Source: a virus. From it: a stretch of 25,682 nt of DNA. Location of the stretch: positions 1-25,682 of IMG/VR virus record IMGVR_UViG_3300027805_000079, one strand, 5' to 3'. Below, piece after piece: positions 1 to 8,059 of the stretch. The translations under genes were made by a program, and so were the position numbers. How positions within the stretch are numbered: the stretch's first letter is position 1; every line of letters begins with the position of its first letter. A model generated the notes under the pieces. The model made no database searches. It saw only the letters and a program-made list of their open reading frames with translations, and had not been told where the DNA came from.

Positions 1-26
1 GATACTTTTAATGCTTGTAATGACAT
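1..26 (-). CDS. Start of next head/tail gene, cut by window edge
   Basis: Only the first eight codons (MSLQALKV) are visible, from an ATG at 26 running off the left edge. The start is supported by a GGAG Shine-Dalgarno at 35-32 with a 5-base spacer, and by an extended -10 promoter just upstream. Its position directly after the major capsid gene suggests a head-completion or head-tail connector protein. That is inference from typical phage gene order, because eight residues do not allow any family assignment. Confidence 0.5.
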
Positions 27-49
27 TGTAACTCCGTTCGTTTATAACA

Positions 50-58
50 ATTATAGCA
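50..58 (-). promoter_or_regulatory. Extended -10 promoter for the genes left of the capsid gene
   Basis: On the minus strand the sequence reads TGCTATAAT, a perfect extended -10 (TGn plus TATAAT). It sits between the capsid-gene hairpin and the Shine-Dalgarno of the next gene. No good -35 hexamer lies 16-18 bases upstream, which is tolerated in extended -10 promoters. Transcription would begin near 43-44, giving a leader of roughly 17 bases. Confidence 0.5.
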
Positions 59-75
59 TTTTGCACACTATAAGA

Positions 76-111
76 GGAAAGGGATCCCCTTAAAGAAGGG
101 GACCCCTTTCC
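76..111 (-). terminator. Strong hairpin after the major capsid gene
   Basis: Two 16-base arms (76-91 and 96-111) pair around a 4-base loop. The single imperfect position (84 opposite 103) is an A-C mismatch in plus-strand RNA but a G-U wobble in minus-strand RNA, so the structure is fully paired only in the orientation in which the genes are transcribed. It starts 23 bases after the capsid stop codon. The bases after the stem (UCUUAUAG) are only moderately U-rich, so it may be a partial terminator or a 3'-end stabiliser of the capsid mRNA. Confidence 0.65.
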
Positions 112-133
112 AAACTTTGTCCTAAAATTTAAA

Positions 134-1210
134 TTATGGACGGTTTGCAGGTAGTGCGTTGTAGCTTCCATTTGAGATGTAAGCTGCTGCACGATCTGGA
201 TTATCGTATCCTGCTGCAACCTTGACGTTCTTCACGACAACGAATGCATCTGGATTTTCGATTGCTGTTCCTACACGAAGGAATAGAGTGTACTCAATTG
301 TATCCTTCTTAGGCTTGAACTCACGGTGCACAACGATGTCACGCTTAACACCCACGATAACGTTATCTGGGAATGTTAGGTGGATATCTCCATGTGAACC
401 TGAAGCTCCTGAGTGTGTTCCTGTCTGTACTTCATCAAGAAGTGGAACCTCAACAACTGGAATACCGAATGCGTAAGGGATTACGCCTCCTGGTGCTCCG
501 TTGTTAGCAACAACATCTCCACGGACGATTCCTGAAGCGATATCTTCTGGAGTTCCTGGAATTGTTGTCAAGCTGTATAGGTAATCCTGGATCAAGTTTG
601 AACCTGATAGGAAGCGTAGCTGGTTACGGCGCTGCTTGTAGCGACGTGGCATCTTCTTAAGTGCATCGTTAAATACACCCTTTGAAATTGTTGATCCGCC
701 TGCATCTACAACGTGACCTTCGTCCTTTGCGATGTTAACGACACCCTTAAGTGCCTTCAATAGTGGATCAGAGCCTGTTCCAACTCCGTTAAGGACGAGA
801 TCCTCAACATCGTTTCCGACCTGTGTAGCCATCATACGTGCGATGTGGTCTTCAAGGTCTGCGCCCTCAATGCCGTCTTCTAGAGACTCTGAAGAGAGTT
901 CCCAGTCAAGACGTAGCTTCTTGGTAGCAAGAGAAATCTTAGCGAATACAACGCTCTGGTTTGCAGCTGTGTCTGTAGCTTCAGTTGCAACCTTGAGAAT
1001 TCTTTCGCCAACACCGATCTTGTCAATTTCTTGAATGTCAGAACGCATGCGAATGGTTCTGGCAAACTTTGTGACAACTGTTGCATCGAACATGTAGTCG
1101 ATGAAACGGTTAGACTGTTCTGGCTTTAGCAAACCACCACGAGCTGAGTCAGCTGCGGATGTACCAAGGTCAGTTGTCTGAATTGCCTTTTCTAATAGTT
1201 CATTGCTCAT
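134..1210 (-). CDS. Major capsid protein (HK97-fold type)
   Basis: Probable major capsid protein, the shell subunit of the head, 358 residues. The length, the acidic and helical N-terminal segment, the mixed alpha/beta body with long basic stretches and the position right after portal and prohead protease all fit an HK97-fold capsid protein. I choose the ATG at 1210 (MSNELLEK). A GTG four codons upstream at 1222 is also in frame, but the AGAGAGGTG ribosome site ends about nine bases before the ATG and overlaps the GTG itself. The N-terminal arm is short and there is no large delta domain, which agrees with a scaffold-like region being fused to the protease instead. A hairpin follows the stop codon. 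The family call rests on context and overall sequence character rather than one diagnostic motif. Confidence 0.8.
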   Translation of the reverse strand: MSNELLEKAIQTTDLGTSAADSARGGLLKPEQSNRFIDYMFDATVVTKFARTIRMRSDIQEIDKIGVGERILKVATEATDTAANQSVVFAKISLATKKLRLDWELSSESLEDGIEGADLEDHIARMMATQVGNDVEDLVLNGVGTGSDPLLKALKGVVNIAKDEGHVVDAGGSTISKGVFNDALKKMPRRYKQRRNQLRFLSGSNLIQDYLYSLTTIPGTPEDIASGIVRGDVVANNGAPGGVIPYAFGIPVVEVPLLDEVQTGTHSGASGSHGDIHLTFPDNVIVGVKRDIVVHREFKPKKDTIEYTLFLRVGTAIENPDAFVVVKNVKVAAGYDNPDRAAAYISNGSYNALPANRP

Positions 1211-1240
1211 TTTTATTTTCACCTCTCTCTTTATTTGGTC

Positions 1241-2575
1241 TTAGAGTTCATTGCGGACACCGAGGAATGTTCCGCCCCACTTGCTCTTATTAATGGGTTC
1301 ATCTTTAGACCCGCCGAGGTCTGCTGACTTCTTGATTGCAGTGTCTGATTCGACTGCATCAATTCTTTTCTCTGTTGCTACAAATCCCTCTTTGAGAGAA
1401 TTGATAACCTCAGAAATCTCGTTGTACTTCTTGTCAAGCTCAGCAATCTTTGCATCTGATGCCTTAACAAGCTCTTCTACGCTTGTGCGTACTGTGTCAA
1501 GACCTGCTGCATTATCTGCTGCGGTCTTTGTGAATGATTCAGTGAAGAATGACTTAAGTTCGTCAATCTTCTTAGAAATGTCAAGCTCTTCAACGGCGAC
1601 TTCTTGAACGTCTGCTGCTTTTTCAACAACAGTCTCTTCTTCTTTCGCCTCTGGAGCCTCTGCGACAGCTTCTGCTGCGTCAGCTGCTGGGGTCTCTTCA
1701 ACCACAGCTTCTACTGATTCAACAGCCTCTGCCTGAAGTTCTGTATCTGTCACTTCTGTACCTCCTTCTTTGGCTGCGTTATTTATAACGTCGCCGCTAG
1801 ATTCACGACGTTCTCCTGAAAAGTCTTCACCTTCAGAATTCTTTTTTAGATATGAATCAACAATTAACTTAATTGATTCTGATTTATTAACATCATTGCT
1901 TTCTACCCAACCAATTGTTTCCATTTCGCAACCGCATGTTTCGCATGAGCATGATGATTCAGTTGATGTTAGTGCAATGGAATCTGTCTTGCACCAATAA
2001 ATATTTTCTGGAACTACATCCGCTGCAATTCCCTTGATTACTGTTTTTCCATTTACTTTTTCAATTGAAAAAACATTTGCTAATTGATTAGCTGGATTAT
2101 CGACCAAAGAAAGTTCTACTAGATCGTAATCCTTAATTACTCTTACTGGTGTTTCTTCTCCGTCCGCCGACTTCGTAACTTCGACCTCAGAGTCATTAAT
2201 TGAACCGCCAATAGAAAAACCAGATAGAGTGCCATCCAATACTTTTTCCCAAGTATCTGGAGCACCCTTTGAAATGTATGATGTGACATAAACACCCTGA
2301 TAAACTTTTCCTTCATCTGGATTATAGAAGCTCTTAGGCTCAAATCCGACTACTTTGCCAACTGCTAATGGTTGGTGCATCTCTCTAAGATTTCCACGAA
2401 ATCTCTTAAATGCATTTACGCTTGCATCTGCAAGGACAATATCTCCGTGAGAATCTACGTTATCTAATGTTGCAAAACCAGAGACAGTTCTCTTTTTTGC
2501 ATCGACTTTTGAAAAGGGGATATTAAGCTTTACGCTATTCCCGCTTGTTGACCAATTTGCTTTAGAAATTTCCAT
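1241..2575 (-). CDS. Prohead protease (XkdF-like) fused to a scaffold-like domain
   Basis: 444 residues in three parts. Residues 15-180 are an XkdF/HK97-type prohead protease: it begins with the typical TVSGFATLDNVDSHGD, has candidate catalytic His67 in EMHQPLAVG, and Ser118/Ser121 in the LSGFSIGG motif. Residues 190-230 hold a cysteine cluster (Cys195, 209, 211, 214, 216) ending in IGWVE, which looks like a small zinc ribbon. Residues 275-425 are Ala/Glu/Val-rich, highly acidic and then coiled-coil, as expected for an internal scaffold that is digested during capsid maturation. No separate scaffold gene lies between this gene and the capsid gene, which supports the fusion reading. The ribosome site is weak: the nearest purine run, AAGAGA, is about 14 bases from the ATG. 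Protease assignment is firm; the roles of the Cys cluster and scaffold are inferred. Confidence 0.85.
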   Translation of the reverse strand: MEISKANWSTSGNSVKLNIPFSKVDAKKRTVSGFATLDNVDSHGDIVLADASVNAFKRFRGNLREMHQPLAVGKVVGFEPKSFYNPDEGKVYQGVYVTSYISKGAPDTWEKVLDGTLSGFSIGGSINDSEVEVTKSADGEETPVRVIKDYDLVELSLVDNPANQLANVFSIEKVNGKTVIKGIAADVVPENIYWCKTDSIALTSTESSCSCETCGCEMETIGWVESNDVNKSESIKLIVDSYLKKNSEGEDFSGERRESSGDVINNAAKEGGTEVTDTELQAEAVESVEAVVEETPAADAAEAVAEAPEAKEEETVVEKAADVQEVAVEELDISKKIDELKSFFTESFTKTAADNAAGLDTVRTSVEELVKASDAKIAELDKKYNEISEVINSLKEGFVATEKRIDAVESDTAIKKSADLGGSKDEPINKSKWGGTFLGVRNEL

Positions 2576-2621
2576 CGTGTTTAAATAATATCTCTTAGTA
2601 GATTAAAATGCAAGTATCTGT

Positions 2622-4193
2622 TTACTGGTTTTGACGCCCATCACCTTGGGCGTTTCTTCCTTCTCCAGAAATGTCTGGCTGATTAGACTGTCGTTGTTGA
2701 TCTCTACTTCTATTGCCAGTTGCCTGAGTTGTTTGCTCTGCAGCCGCCTTAGCGTTAAGTTCAACTGGCTGGTCTCCACCAGGTATTCCTTGTAGTCCCA
2801 TTCTAGCACGAATTTCATTAGGAACCACGACTTTCATACGAAGATAGCGCTCATCGATCTTAGACTGAGTATCTTCATCTGTAAGAGTAAGCTCGTTAAA
2901 CTTAAGAATAAAAATGTCTGTTTTCTCTGAAATTATCTTGCTTAGCCTCTTCTCAATATTTCTTTGAGCTGGACGGCATACCTGCTCCTTAAATGTCTTA
3001 TCTGCATCACGTGCATTAGCCAAAGAGACGCCCTGTGGGGTTCCGACCTTATTAATTGGAACTCTATGAGAAATCAATATCTCATCTCTATTGGCATTTC
3101 TATAAGTATTGAAAGATGAGTCCTGAATTCCGTTCTCAACCGCATCCATCTTAAACTCTACCTTTGAGTCTGGATTGTCTGCTGGAAGTGGAATATAGAG
3201 TGATCTATGATTCTTTCCCTTTAGGCCAGTCTGGAAGAACTCAAGCAACTTTCTTTCTGCATCGTTAGAAAGCTTTGCGCCCTTTACTGTAATGATATAT
3301 CTTGGGACCGCCTTATTTTCAAAGTAGTCCAGGTTATATCTGGCTGCAAACTCGTTTCCAGTCATAGCGCTCTTAGAAGCGATGATATCTGGAACACCAT
3401 AGTATCCATTTGTTGGTGTATAGTTCTTGAAGTGAATAATCTCATTTGGACGAGCATCTGCTGTTACTGGATTTGGAGATGTTGTATCTCCATAATTTCT
3501 AAAGTAGACAGATTGATTTCCAATGATTTGTACGAAGCCATCTCTTAATCTGCGAACACGCATTGATGCCGCTGGAACATGACCAATATAGCCAATCTCT
3601 CCAGTATTCTTTCTACCAATTTCTAGATATCCGTTACCAGTTGTTTCATAGTCTTTCCATACACGAGAAAGAGTTTCAACAAATGTCTCCTCTTCGTTTG
3701 TAGACTCGATCCATTCGTTTATTGCAATCTTCATTCTTTCAAGCTTGCGTCTTGCAAACTCTAATTTCTTTTCGTCATCAATATCAGCAAGTCTTTCTTT
3801 TGTTGCTTCGCTCTCAACAAAGTCATAGCCTAGGCCAACAATGTTTGCAACCTTTGCATTTACAGCAGCATAATGTGGTGCAGAAATTTCATAAATCTTT
3901 GCAAGGTAATCTATGTTGTATGGTGGTTGCACTACATCAAGGATGCTATATCCTGTGATCATGAATGGCTCAACAATTGCTGTTGATGCTACTCCGTCAC
4001 CACGCAAAAACTTTGAGAAGTCTGTTCTTGCAATTCTCTTCTTAAATGCTGTACTTAAACCATCTAGCTTTTTTGTTTTTTCTAGAGGTCTCATGAAAGG
4101 ATCAGAGTATGACTCTTTACTCTCTGAAAAATCAGTACCTAACTTGATATCGATTTCTTGAATATCGTTATCTTCTACAAACTCAGCGGCCAT
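2622..4193 (-). CDS. Portal protein (PBSX family)
   Basis: 523-residue portal, the dodecameric ring at the head vertex through which DNA enters and leaves. It is recognised by a PBSX-type portal core: the VVQPPYNIDYLAKIYEIS segment near residues 88-105, a YLEIGRKNTGEIGYIGHVPA stem-adjacent region, the GYYGVPDIIASKSAM motif, and the HRVPINKVGTPQGVSLANA motif near the C-terminal third. The last 50 residues are Gln/Asn/Arg-rich and look disordered. The start is well supported by AAAGGAAG seven bases before the ATG. The gene overlaps the end of the small upstream gene by 11 bases, implying coupled translation. Normally the large terminase lies directly upstream of the portal; here it is absent. 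Confidence 0.92.
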   Translation of the reverse strand: MAAEFVEDNDIQEIDIKLGTDFSESKESYSDPFMRPLEKTKKLDGLSTAFKKRIARTDFSKFLRGDGVASTAIVEPFMITGYSILDVVQPPYNIDYLAKIYEISAPHYAAVNAKVANIVGLGYDFVESEATKERLADIDDEKKLEFARRKLERMKIAINEWIESTNEEETFVETLSRVWKDYETTGNGYLEIGRKNTGEIGYIGHVPAASMRVRRLRDGFVQIIGNQSVYFRNYGDTTSPNPVTADARPNEIIHFKNYTPTNGYYGVPDIIASKSAMTGNEFAARYNLDYFENKAVPRYIITVKGAKLSNDAERKLLEFFQTGLKGKNHRSLYIPLPADNPDSKVEFKMDAVENGIQDSSFNTYRNANRDEILISHRVPINKVGTPQGVSLANARDADKTFKEQVCRPAQRNIEKRLSKIISEKTDIFILKFNELTLTDEDTQSKIDERYLRMKVVVPNEIRARMGLQGIPGGDQPVELNAKAAAEQTTQATGNRSRDQQRQSNQPDISGEGRNAQGDGRQNQ

Positions 4194-4515
4194 GGATTAA
4201 CTTCCTTTGCAAATCTAAACCTTCTCCAATATCATATGGGTCTGGTGTAAGTCCTAACTTTAATCTTGTTTCCTGAAGAGAATATTCCTCGTCAGTAACC
4301 TTTCTTCTTCCAGCTAAAAATACTGGTCCGCCTTCCTCGATCCCATATGACTTAGCAGCATCTGTTATAGCCTTTATGCTGTCCTTATCACCCTGAGTCG
4401 CTGGCACAAGCATGTAGTGACCTTCGTCATCTCCAACCCACTTGCCGTCTGGCATTTCCCAGACATAGACGCCGTATTTGGTCTCTTGGACTTCTTTAAC
4501 TCTTTTATTGTTCAT
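4183..4515 (-). CDS. Small conserved phage protein of unknown function upstream of portal
   Basis: 110 residues, soluble, with no signal peptide or membrane segment. The N-terminal half contains a compact beta-rich segment (YGVYVWEMPDGKWVGDDEGH) and the C-terminal half is helical and charged, ending DPYDIGEGLDLQRKLIHGR. I do not recognise a characterised family. Its 11-base overlap with the portal gene suggests it is made together with the portal and may be a head-assembly accessory, but this is only context. The ribosome site is poor (no clear GGAG within 12 bases of the ATG), so expression could be low or depend on RNA structure: two competing hairpins lie just upstream at 4546-4576. Confidence 0.75.
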   Translation of the reverse strand: MNNKRVKEVQETKYGVYVWEMPDGKWVGDDEGHYMLVPATQGDKDSIKAITDAAKSYGIEEGGPVFLAGRRKVTDEEYSLQETRLKLGLTPDPYDIGEGLDLQRKLIHGR

Positions 4516-4545
4516 AGTTACATTTTACCATTTTCTGTAGTATCA

Positions 4546-4576
4546 GGCGGAATTTGTCCGCCATAGTGGACAAATT
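4546..4576 (-). other. Two mutually exclusive hairpins between LamG gene and portal operon
   Basis: A perfect 9-base inverted repeat (4551-4559 with 4568-4576, loop of 8) starts at the stop codon of the upstream gene. It overlaps a second inverted repeat, GGCGG/CCGCC (4546-4550 with 4558-4562, loop of 7). The two share bases 4558-4559, so they cannot both form. No U-tract follows either one. This could be a weak terminator or attenuator, an RNA processing site, or chance. Confidence 0.35.
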
Positions 4577-6227
4577 ACTGTGTTGAGTGTACTAATACGT
4601 CAACGTTAAAGCCGTTATAGGAATCTGAGCCTATACTTATGGAATCTGAAGAAGAAGCAATATATGGGTTGCTAACTATATTATTGAAATGCTTAGATGC
4701 TAATCCTGAAGCATCGTAGTCATAAATAGCAATATTAGAATAGTTACTGTTGCTTCCAAGCATGGTGCCAGTCTGTGTTTGGTTAAAGAATAGATCTGCC
4801 TGCTTGTTCGAAGAAAATGTTATTAATACGTGATACCAAATACCGATGTCAAATATATCCGACATTGTAGTAGATGTCTGATTTATACCATTTACGTAGA
4901 ATGAGGAGATATTACTTTTTGTCACATTTCCAGCAGCACTCCAAGAAACTCTAGCGTCTCCACAATCTACCAAAGAGGTCTGTCCTAGGCCCATAGGACG
5001 GTACATAAACTCTACTGACCTTACATCCCCAGAGTTATATCTAAAGCCCCCAGAAAGCGGTATTATGCCTTTATTAGAGGCATAGTAGAGTACGGATGAG
5101 TTTCTTTTTCCAACCAAAAAATTATAGTCTGTTGTTATTTGTCCTATTGAATTATCTGAACCTATTGTTTTAGATTCGTAGCAGATAAAAGATATTCCAG
5201 AAAATACTGGATCGTTAATTGTTGTGTCTGAAGATGCTAATGTGACCTTATAATAAAAATAGCCACCAGAAAATCCAGGTACATTAGAATTATTTGTTGC
5301 TGGATAATACGTCACATCGTCAAAGCTGTACTCGAAGGATGTCCCAGAATTATTAAATAGCCACTCAATTTGATTGTGGTCTGGGTCAGCAACTGGAGGG
5401 AAGAAGTAGTAATCTTTTAAATACCCAGAAGTCTGACCTTCAATCAACTTTATTTCTCTAGAGTCAGTTATATATACATTGGAAAGCTCTGCTGTAGATA
5501 CATCTTTATTTACTCCATAGATCATGGCATGAGATATTGGCTTTGAGTCTCTAGCCGCCTCAAAATAAATTGGGTTATCCATTACAATGTTTCTATTTAT
5601 ATTATTAGCTAAAACTCTATGCTCTAAGATTTCCGATATATATCTAGATGAAACCTTACCCTTAAAGACCTCAATCTTATCCAAAATAATATAGCCAGAG
5701 GTTAGTGTGGATACTAAATCTACATCTATCTCCGCAGCAAACTTAAATGAGGATCCGAGGTCGTAGCTCGCTTTATTTTCTCCATTGATATATAGAGACA
5801 TTCTATTTTCAGAATAAGATCCTATAATGCTATAAGCTTCACCCACAGAAGGAAGCTTATAGTAAATCTTTTTAATGACGTCAGCAGAGTCTTTGATTGA
5901 AAATATTATATTTCCGTCTTTTACTGAAAAGCCAATATCATGAGTTAGGTCATAGAGAAACTTTTGCTCTGTTGAGTATGCATCTGAGAAGAAAGCATAA
6001 AAGGATATGAAAAAGTTTTCTTTCTCATAGCTGTATTTCCCTACTCCTAGATTCTTTACTGATATCGAACTTGTTTGAGTAAGCCTTATTGAGCTATTTG
6101 AAACCGCTGTTAATGGGGTAGTATACTCAAGCTGTCCAGTACCCTGCTTGATAGCAAGGGCGTTGAAACCGCATGGATTTGAGAAAGTCTGGGCAGGCTG
6201 ATTAAATACAGCATCTAATATCTTCAT
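4575..6227 (-). CDS. Large LamG/concanavalin-like virion protein
   Basis: 550 residues with no signal peptide. Two jelly-roll (LamG/concanavalin-type) regions can be seen. The first, at about residues 45-210, contains NFFISFYAFFSD, a central RMSLYINGENKASYDLGS strand pair, and ILDKIEVFKGKVSSRYISEI. The second, at about 390-550, contains VRSVEFMYRPMG, IGIWYHVLITFSSNKQADLFF and SISIGSDSYNG. A beta-rich linker joins them. Such proteins occur in phage tails and fibres and bind carbohydrate. It follows the glycosyltransferase gene by 7 bases and precedes the portal operon. The ribosome site is weak, so translation may be coupled or driven from the TGGTATAAT site at 6234-6242. It may be a head fibre or tail protein; its place next to the portal does not decide which. 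Confidence 0.65.
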   Translation of the reverse strand: MKILDAVFNQPAQTFSNPCGFNALAIKQGTGQLEYTTPLTAVSNSSIRLTQTSSISVKNLGVGKYSYEKENFFISFYAFFSDAYSTEQKFLYDLTHDIGFSVKDGNIIFSIKDSADVIKKIYYKLPSVGEAYSIIGSYSENRMSLYINGENKASYDLGSSFKFAAEIDVDLVSTLTSGYIILDKIEVFKGKVSSRYISEILEHRVLANNINRNIVMDNPIYFEAARDSKPISHAMIYGVNKDVSTAELSNVYITDSREIKLIEGQTSGYLKDYYFFPPVADPDHNQIEWLFNNSGTSFEYSFDDVTYYPATNNSNVPGFSGGYFYYKVTLASSDTTINDPVFSGISFICYESKTIGSDNSIGQITTDYNFLVGKRNSSVLYYASNKGIIPLSGGFRYNSGDVRSVEFMYRPMGLGQTSLVDCGDARVSWSAAGNVTKSNISSFYVNGINQTSTTMSDIFDIGIWYHVLITFSSNKQADLFFNQTQTGTMLGSNSNYSNIAIYDYDASGLASKHFNNIVSNPYIASSSDSISIGSDSYNGFNVDVLVHSTQ

Positions 6228-6233
6228 ATACCA

Positions 6234-6242
6234 ATTATACCA
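6234..6242 (-). promoter_or_regulatory. Possible extended -10 element before the LamG gene
   Basis: On the minus strand TGGTATAAT lies immediately before the start codon at 6227. It has the extended -10 pattern, but the upstream -35 region is poor. The distance to the ATG leaves almost no leader, so it would give a leaderless or near-leaderless mRNA. It may equally be chance. I list it because the same hexamer recurs in most of the other gaps. Confidence 0.3.
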
Positions 6243-7200
6243 TTCTACCCAGTAGCTCTATACTTGGAGCCACTTCGCTGTCTATAAAGCACTCCTCATA
6301 TCTTATTCCCAAGCTGTTTAATATATCTGCATAGACAAATACGTCGTAACCCTCTACATACTTTATTGCTTTAACCGACGACATTTTGTCCATAAGCATA
6401 CAATTTACTAGAGCTGATCCATACTGGCAAACCAGGCTTTCTGATGACATAACAGCTTCAATTTGATCTATCCACCTCATATCTTCAAAGTATGTGATTG
6501 AGTATCCAAGGTCTTTCATCAGGTTTTCCATTTCATCTACATACTTATATGGCCTGTCTACTGTCTTTTTCCTTGAAACAAAAAGCTTCTTTCCGCCGAT
6601 CAAATCCCCTTGGGTAAAAAGCGATCTTATCAGGTTTACGTTCTTCCTCAGTATATGAATTTTTGGAACCTGTAGGAAATGAGATATCTTGTATGAAGAG
6701 TTATTATAAAAATATGAAGGGTCGTTAATTAAATAGTTACTATCATCATAATATAAAAATACGCTAGAGAATCTAGAATTAATTAATTCTTCTGGGCTAA
6801 GACACAAATATTCTACTCCGACAAAATCAAGGAAATCTTTTATGTGAGATGCGTTTTGCTCTGCTTTAGGACTTCCATAAATTAAAGAATTAAATATTCC
6901 TTCTTCATTTTTACTACCAGGATATACTAAAACTACAGTAAAATTTTTTTGATTTCTTAAATTTAATATTTTTGGAAATATTTCTAAAAAGTTATGAAAA
7001 TATTGTTGGATTACTGGGAATACTAGAACAGCTCTATTTTCATTACTATAGGAAGAATAAGATGTAACAGTAGGCTGAAATGACACGCCGTAAGAATTTC
7101 TAACAGAAAAAATAGGATTAGAAACTTCTATAGCAATTTCTGATTCATTAATCTCTATAACATTAATTATATTCCTTAACTCTGTATCTAAATATGACAT
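6235..7200 (-). CDS. GT61-family glycosyltransferase
   Basis: 321 residues resembling glycosyltransferase family 61 (DUF563). N-terminal signs are QQYFHNFLEIFPKILNLRN, matching the family HN..hE...l...l pattern, and a following VVLVYPG strand. C-terminal signs are GGKKLFVSRKK, VDEMENLMKDLGYSITYFED, and the conserved SESLVCQYGSALVNCMLM block, where families usually have hGAgL.N. GT61 includes enzymes that act on proteins (animal EOGT and POMGNT2) and on plant xylans. Here it would transfer a sugar in the cytoplasm, perhaps to a virion protein or host glycan. I choose ATG at 7200, one base after the upstream stop; a TTG at 7212 is in frame but overlaps that gene. It closes the modification cassette. 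Confidence 0.78.
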   Translation of the reverse strand: MSYLDTELRNIINVIEINESEIAIEVSNPIFSVRNSYGVSFQPTVTSYSSYSNENRAVLVFPVIQQYFHNFLEIFPKILNLRNQKNFTVVLVYPGSKNEEGIFNSLIYGSPKAEQNASHIKDFLDFVGVEYLCLSPEELINSRFSSVFLYYDDSNYLINDPSYFYNNSSYKISHFLQVPKIHILRKNVNLIRSLFTQGDLIGGKKLFVSRKKTVDRPYKYVDEMENLMKDLGYSITYFEDMRWIDQIEAVMSSESLVCQYGSALVNCMLMDKMSSVKAIKYVEGYDVFVYADILNSLGIRYEECFIDSEVAPSIELLGRMV

Positions 7201-7201
7201 G

Positions 7202-8059
7202 TTAGTATCCAATACTACTTAGAATCTTATCACACTTATTCATAAACAAAGCTACTCTGTTTCCGCTGTCTACATGTAGGGGAGCCATAGAAAGAAATAG
7301 TGATGCTTGGTATACTGATAAAAGATCTATAGAAATTTCATTCTTTTTAAAAAACTTTATAAGCACATCCGACATTTCTTTTGAGTAGAAATTTTTTCTT
7401 AGCAGAACATTATCATATCCATTAATAACTGAATGAGCTAACTTTGCCATGTCATAATACTCATCCATATATATATCTTCTTCTTTTTTTGCACCACGAG
7501 GATCTATAAATTTAATAAGATTTATTTCGTCTATCCATAAAATATTAGAAAGGCATAGATCTCCATGCGACAGCTTTCTATCCCATACTGACCTATCTTT
7601 TACAAAATGCTCATAGGCATTACACACTCTTTCAAAAAGCTCCATGGACTCATCATACAATTTAAAAGTTTTTATTCTATTAAATGTTTTGTCAAGAACC
7701 AAGTATTTGGACTCTAGGTATGAGGACTCATAATCGTAGTCTAGCGGTTTTAATTCGGATTTAAAATCTTCTACTCTAGAAATCATTCTTTTAAATGATG
7801 CTAAGCTCATTTCCCCATTGACCATAATCTCACCAGCGTTTTGCGTGTCAATTCTTTCCATTTTATAGCTGGCTAAGCCATCAACATATTGGAAGCTAAA
7901 TGGCTGCACAAAATATCTTTTTATACTGTCTGGTAGATAATAGTAATAGTCGTATTCAGACTTTATTTTTTCAAGATCATCTGATGACTTTATAACTATG
8001 TTATCTACAGCTATCACATCATTAAAATATCTTGAGCTGTAATGGTCTGTGTTAAACAT
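7202..8059 (-). CDS. APH/choline-kinase-fold phosphotransferase
   Basis: 285 residues with the aminoglycoside-phosphotransferase/choline-kinase fold. The catalytic loop is LSHGDLCLSNIL (His165, Asp167, Asn172) and the metal-binding Asp is Asp186 in IKFIDPRGA. Family members phosphorylate small molecules, sugars or sugar residues on glycans. The N-terminal lobe is divergent and has no obvious glycine-rich loop, as in many APH relatives. Start ATG at 8059 forms a TGATG overlap with the upstream gene and has AAAGAG seven bases before it; a TTG one codon upstream is less likely. It sits beside a glycosyltransferase gene, suggesting a sugar or glycan substrate rather than antibiotic resistance. 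The substrate cannot be told from sequence. Confidence 0.75.
   Translation of the reverse strand: MFNTDHYSSRYFNDVIAVDNIVIKSSDDLEKIKSEYDYYYYLPDSIKRYFVQPFSFQYVDGLASYKMERIDTQNAGEIMVNGEMSLASFKRMISRVEDFKSELKPLDYDYESSYLESKYLVLDKTFNRIKTFKLYDESMELFERVCNAYEHFVKDRSVWDRKLSHGDLCLSNILWIDEINLIKFIDPRGAKKEEDIYMDEYYDMAKLAHSVINGYDNVLLRKNFYSKEMSDVLIKFFKKNEISIDLLSVYQASLFLSMAPLHVDSGNRVALFMNKCDKILSSIGY

Noticed and set aside
222-1607. Plus-strand open frames over the capsid and protease genes
   Set aside because: They lie opposite strongly supported minus-strand genes, lack ribosome sites, and have no recognisable protein features.
7202-8059. Antibiotic-resistance aminoglycoside phosphotransferase
   Set aside because: Only the general catalytic motifs match. 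The context is glycan or virion modification, and no resistance-gene family signature is visible.
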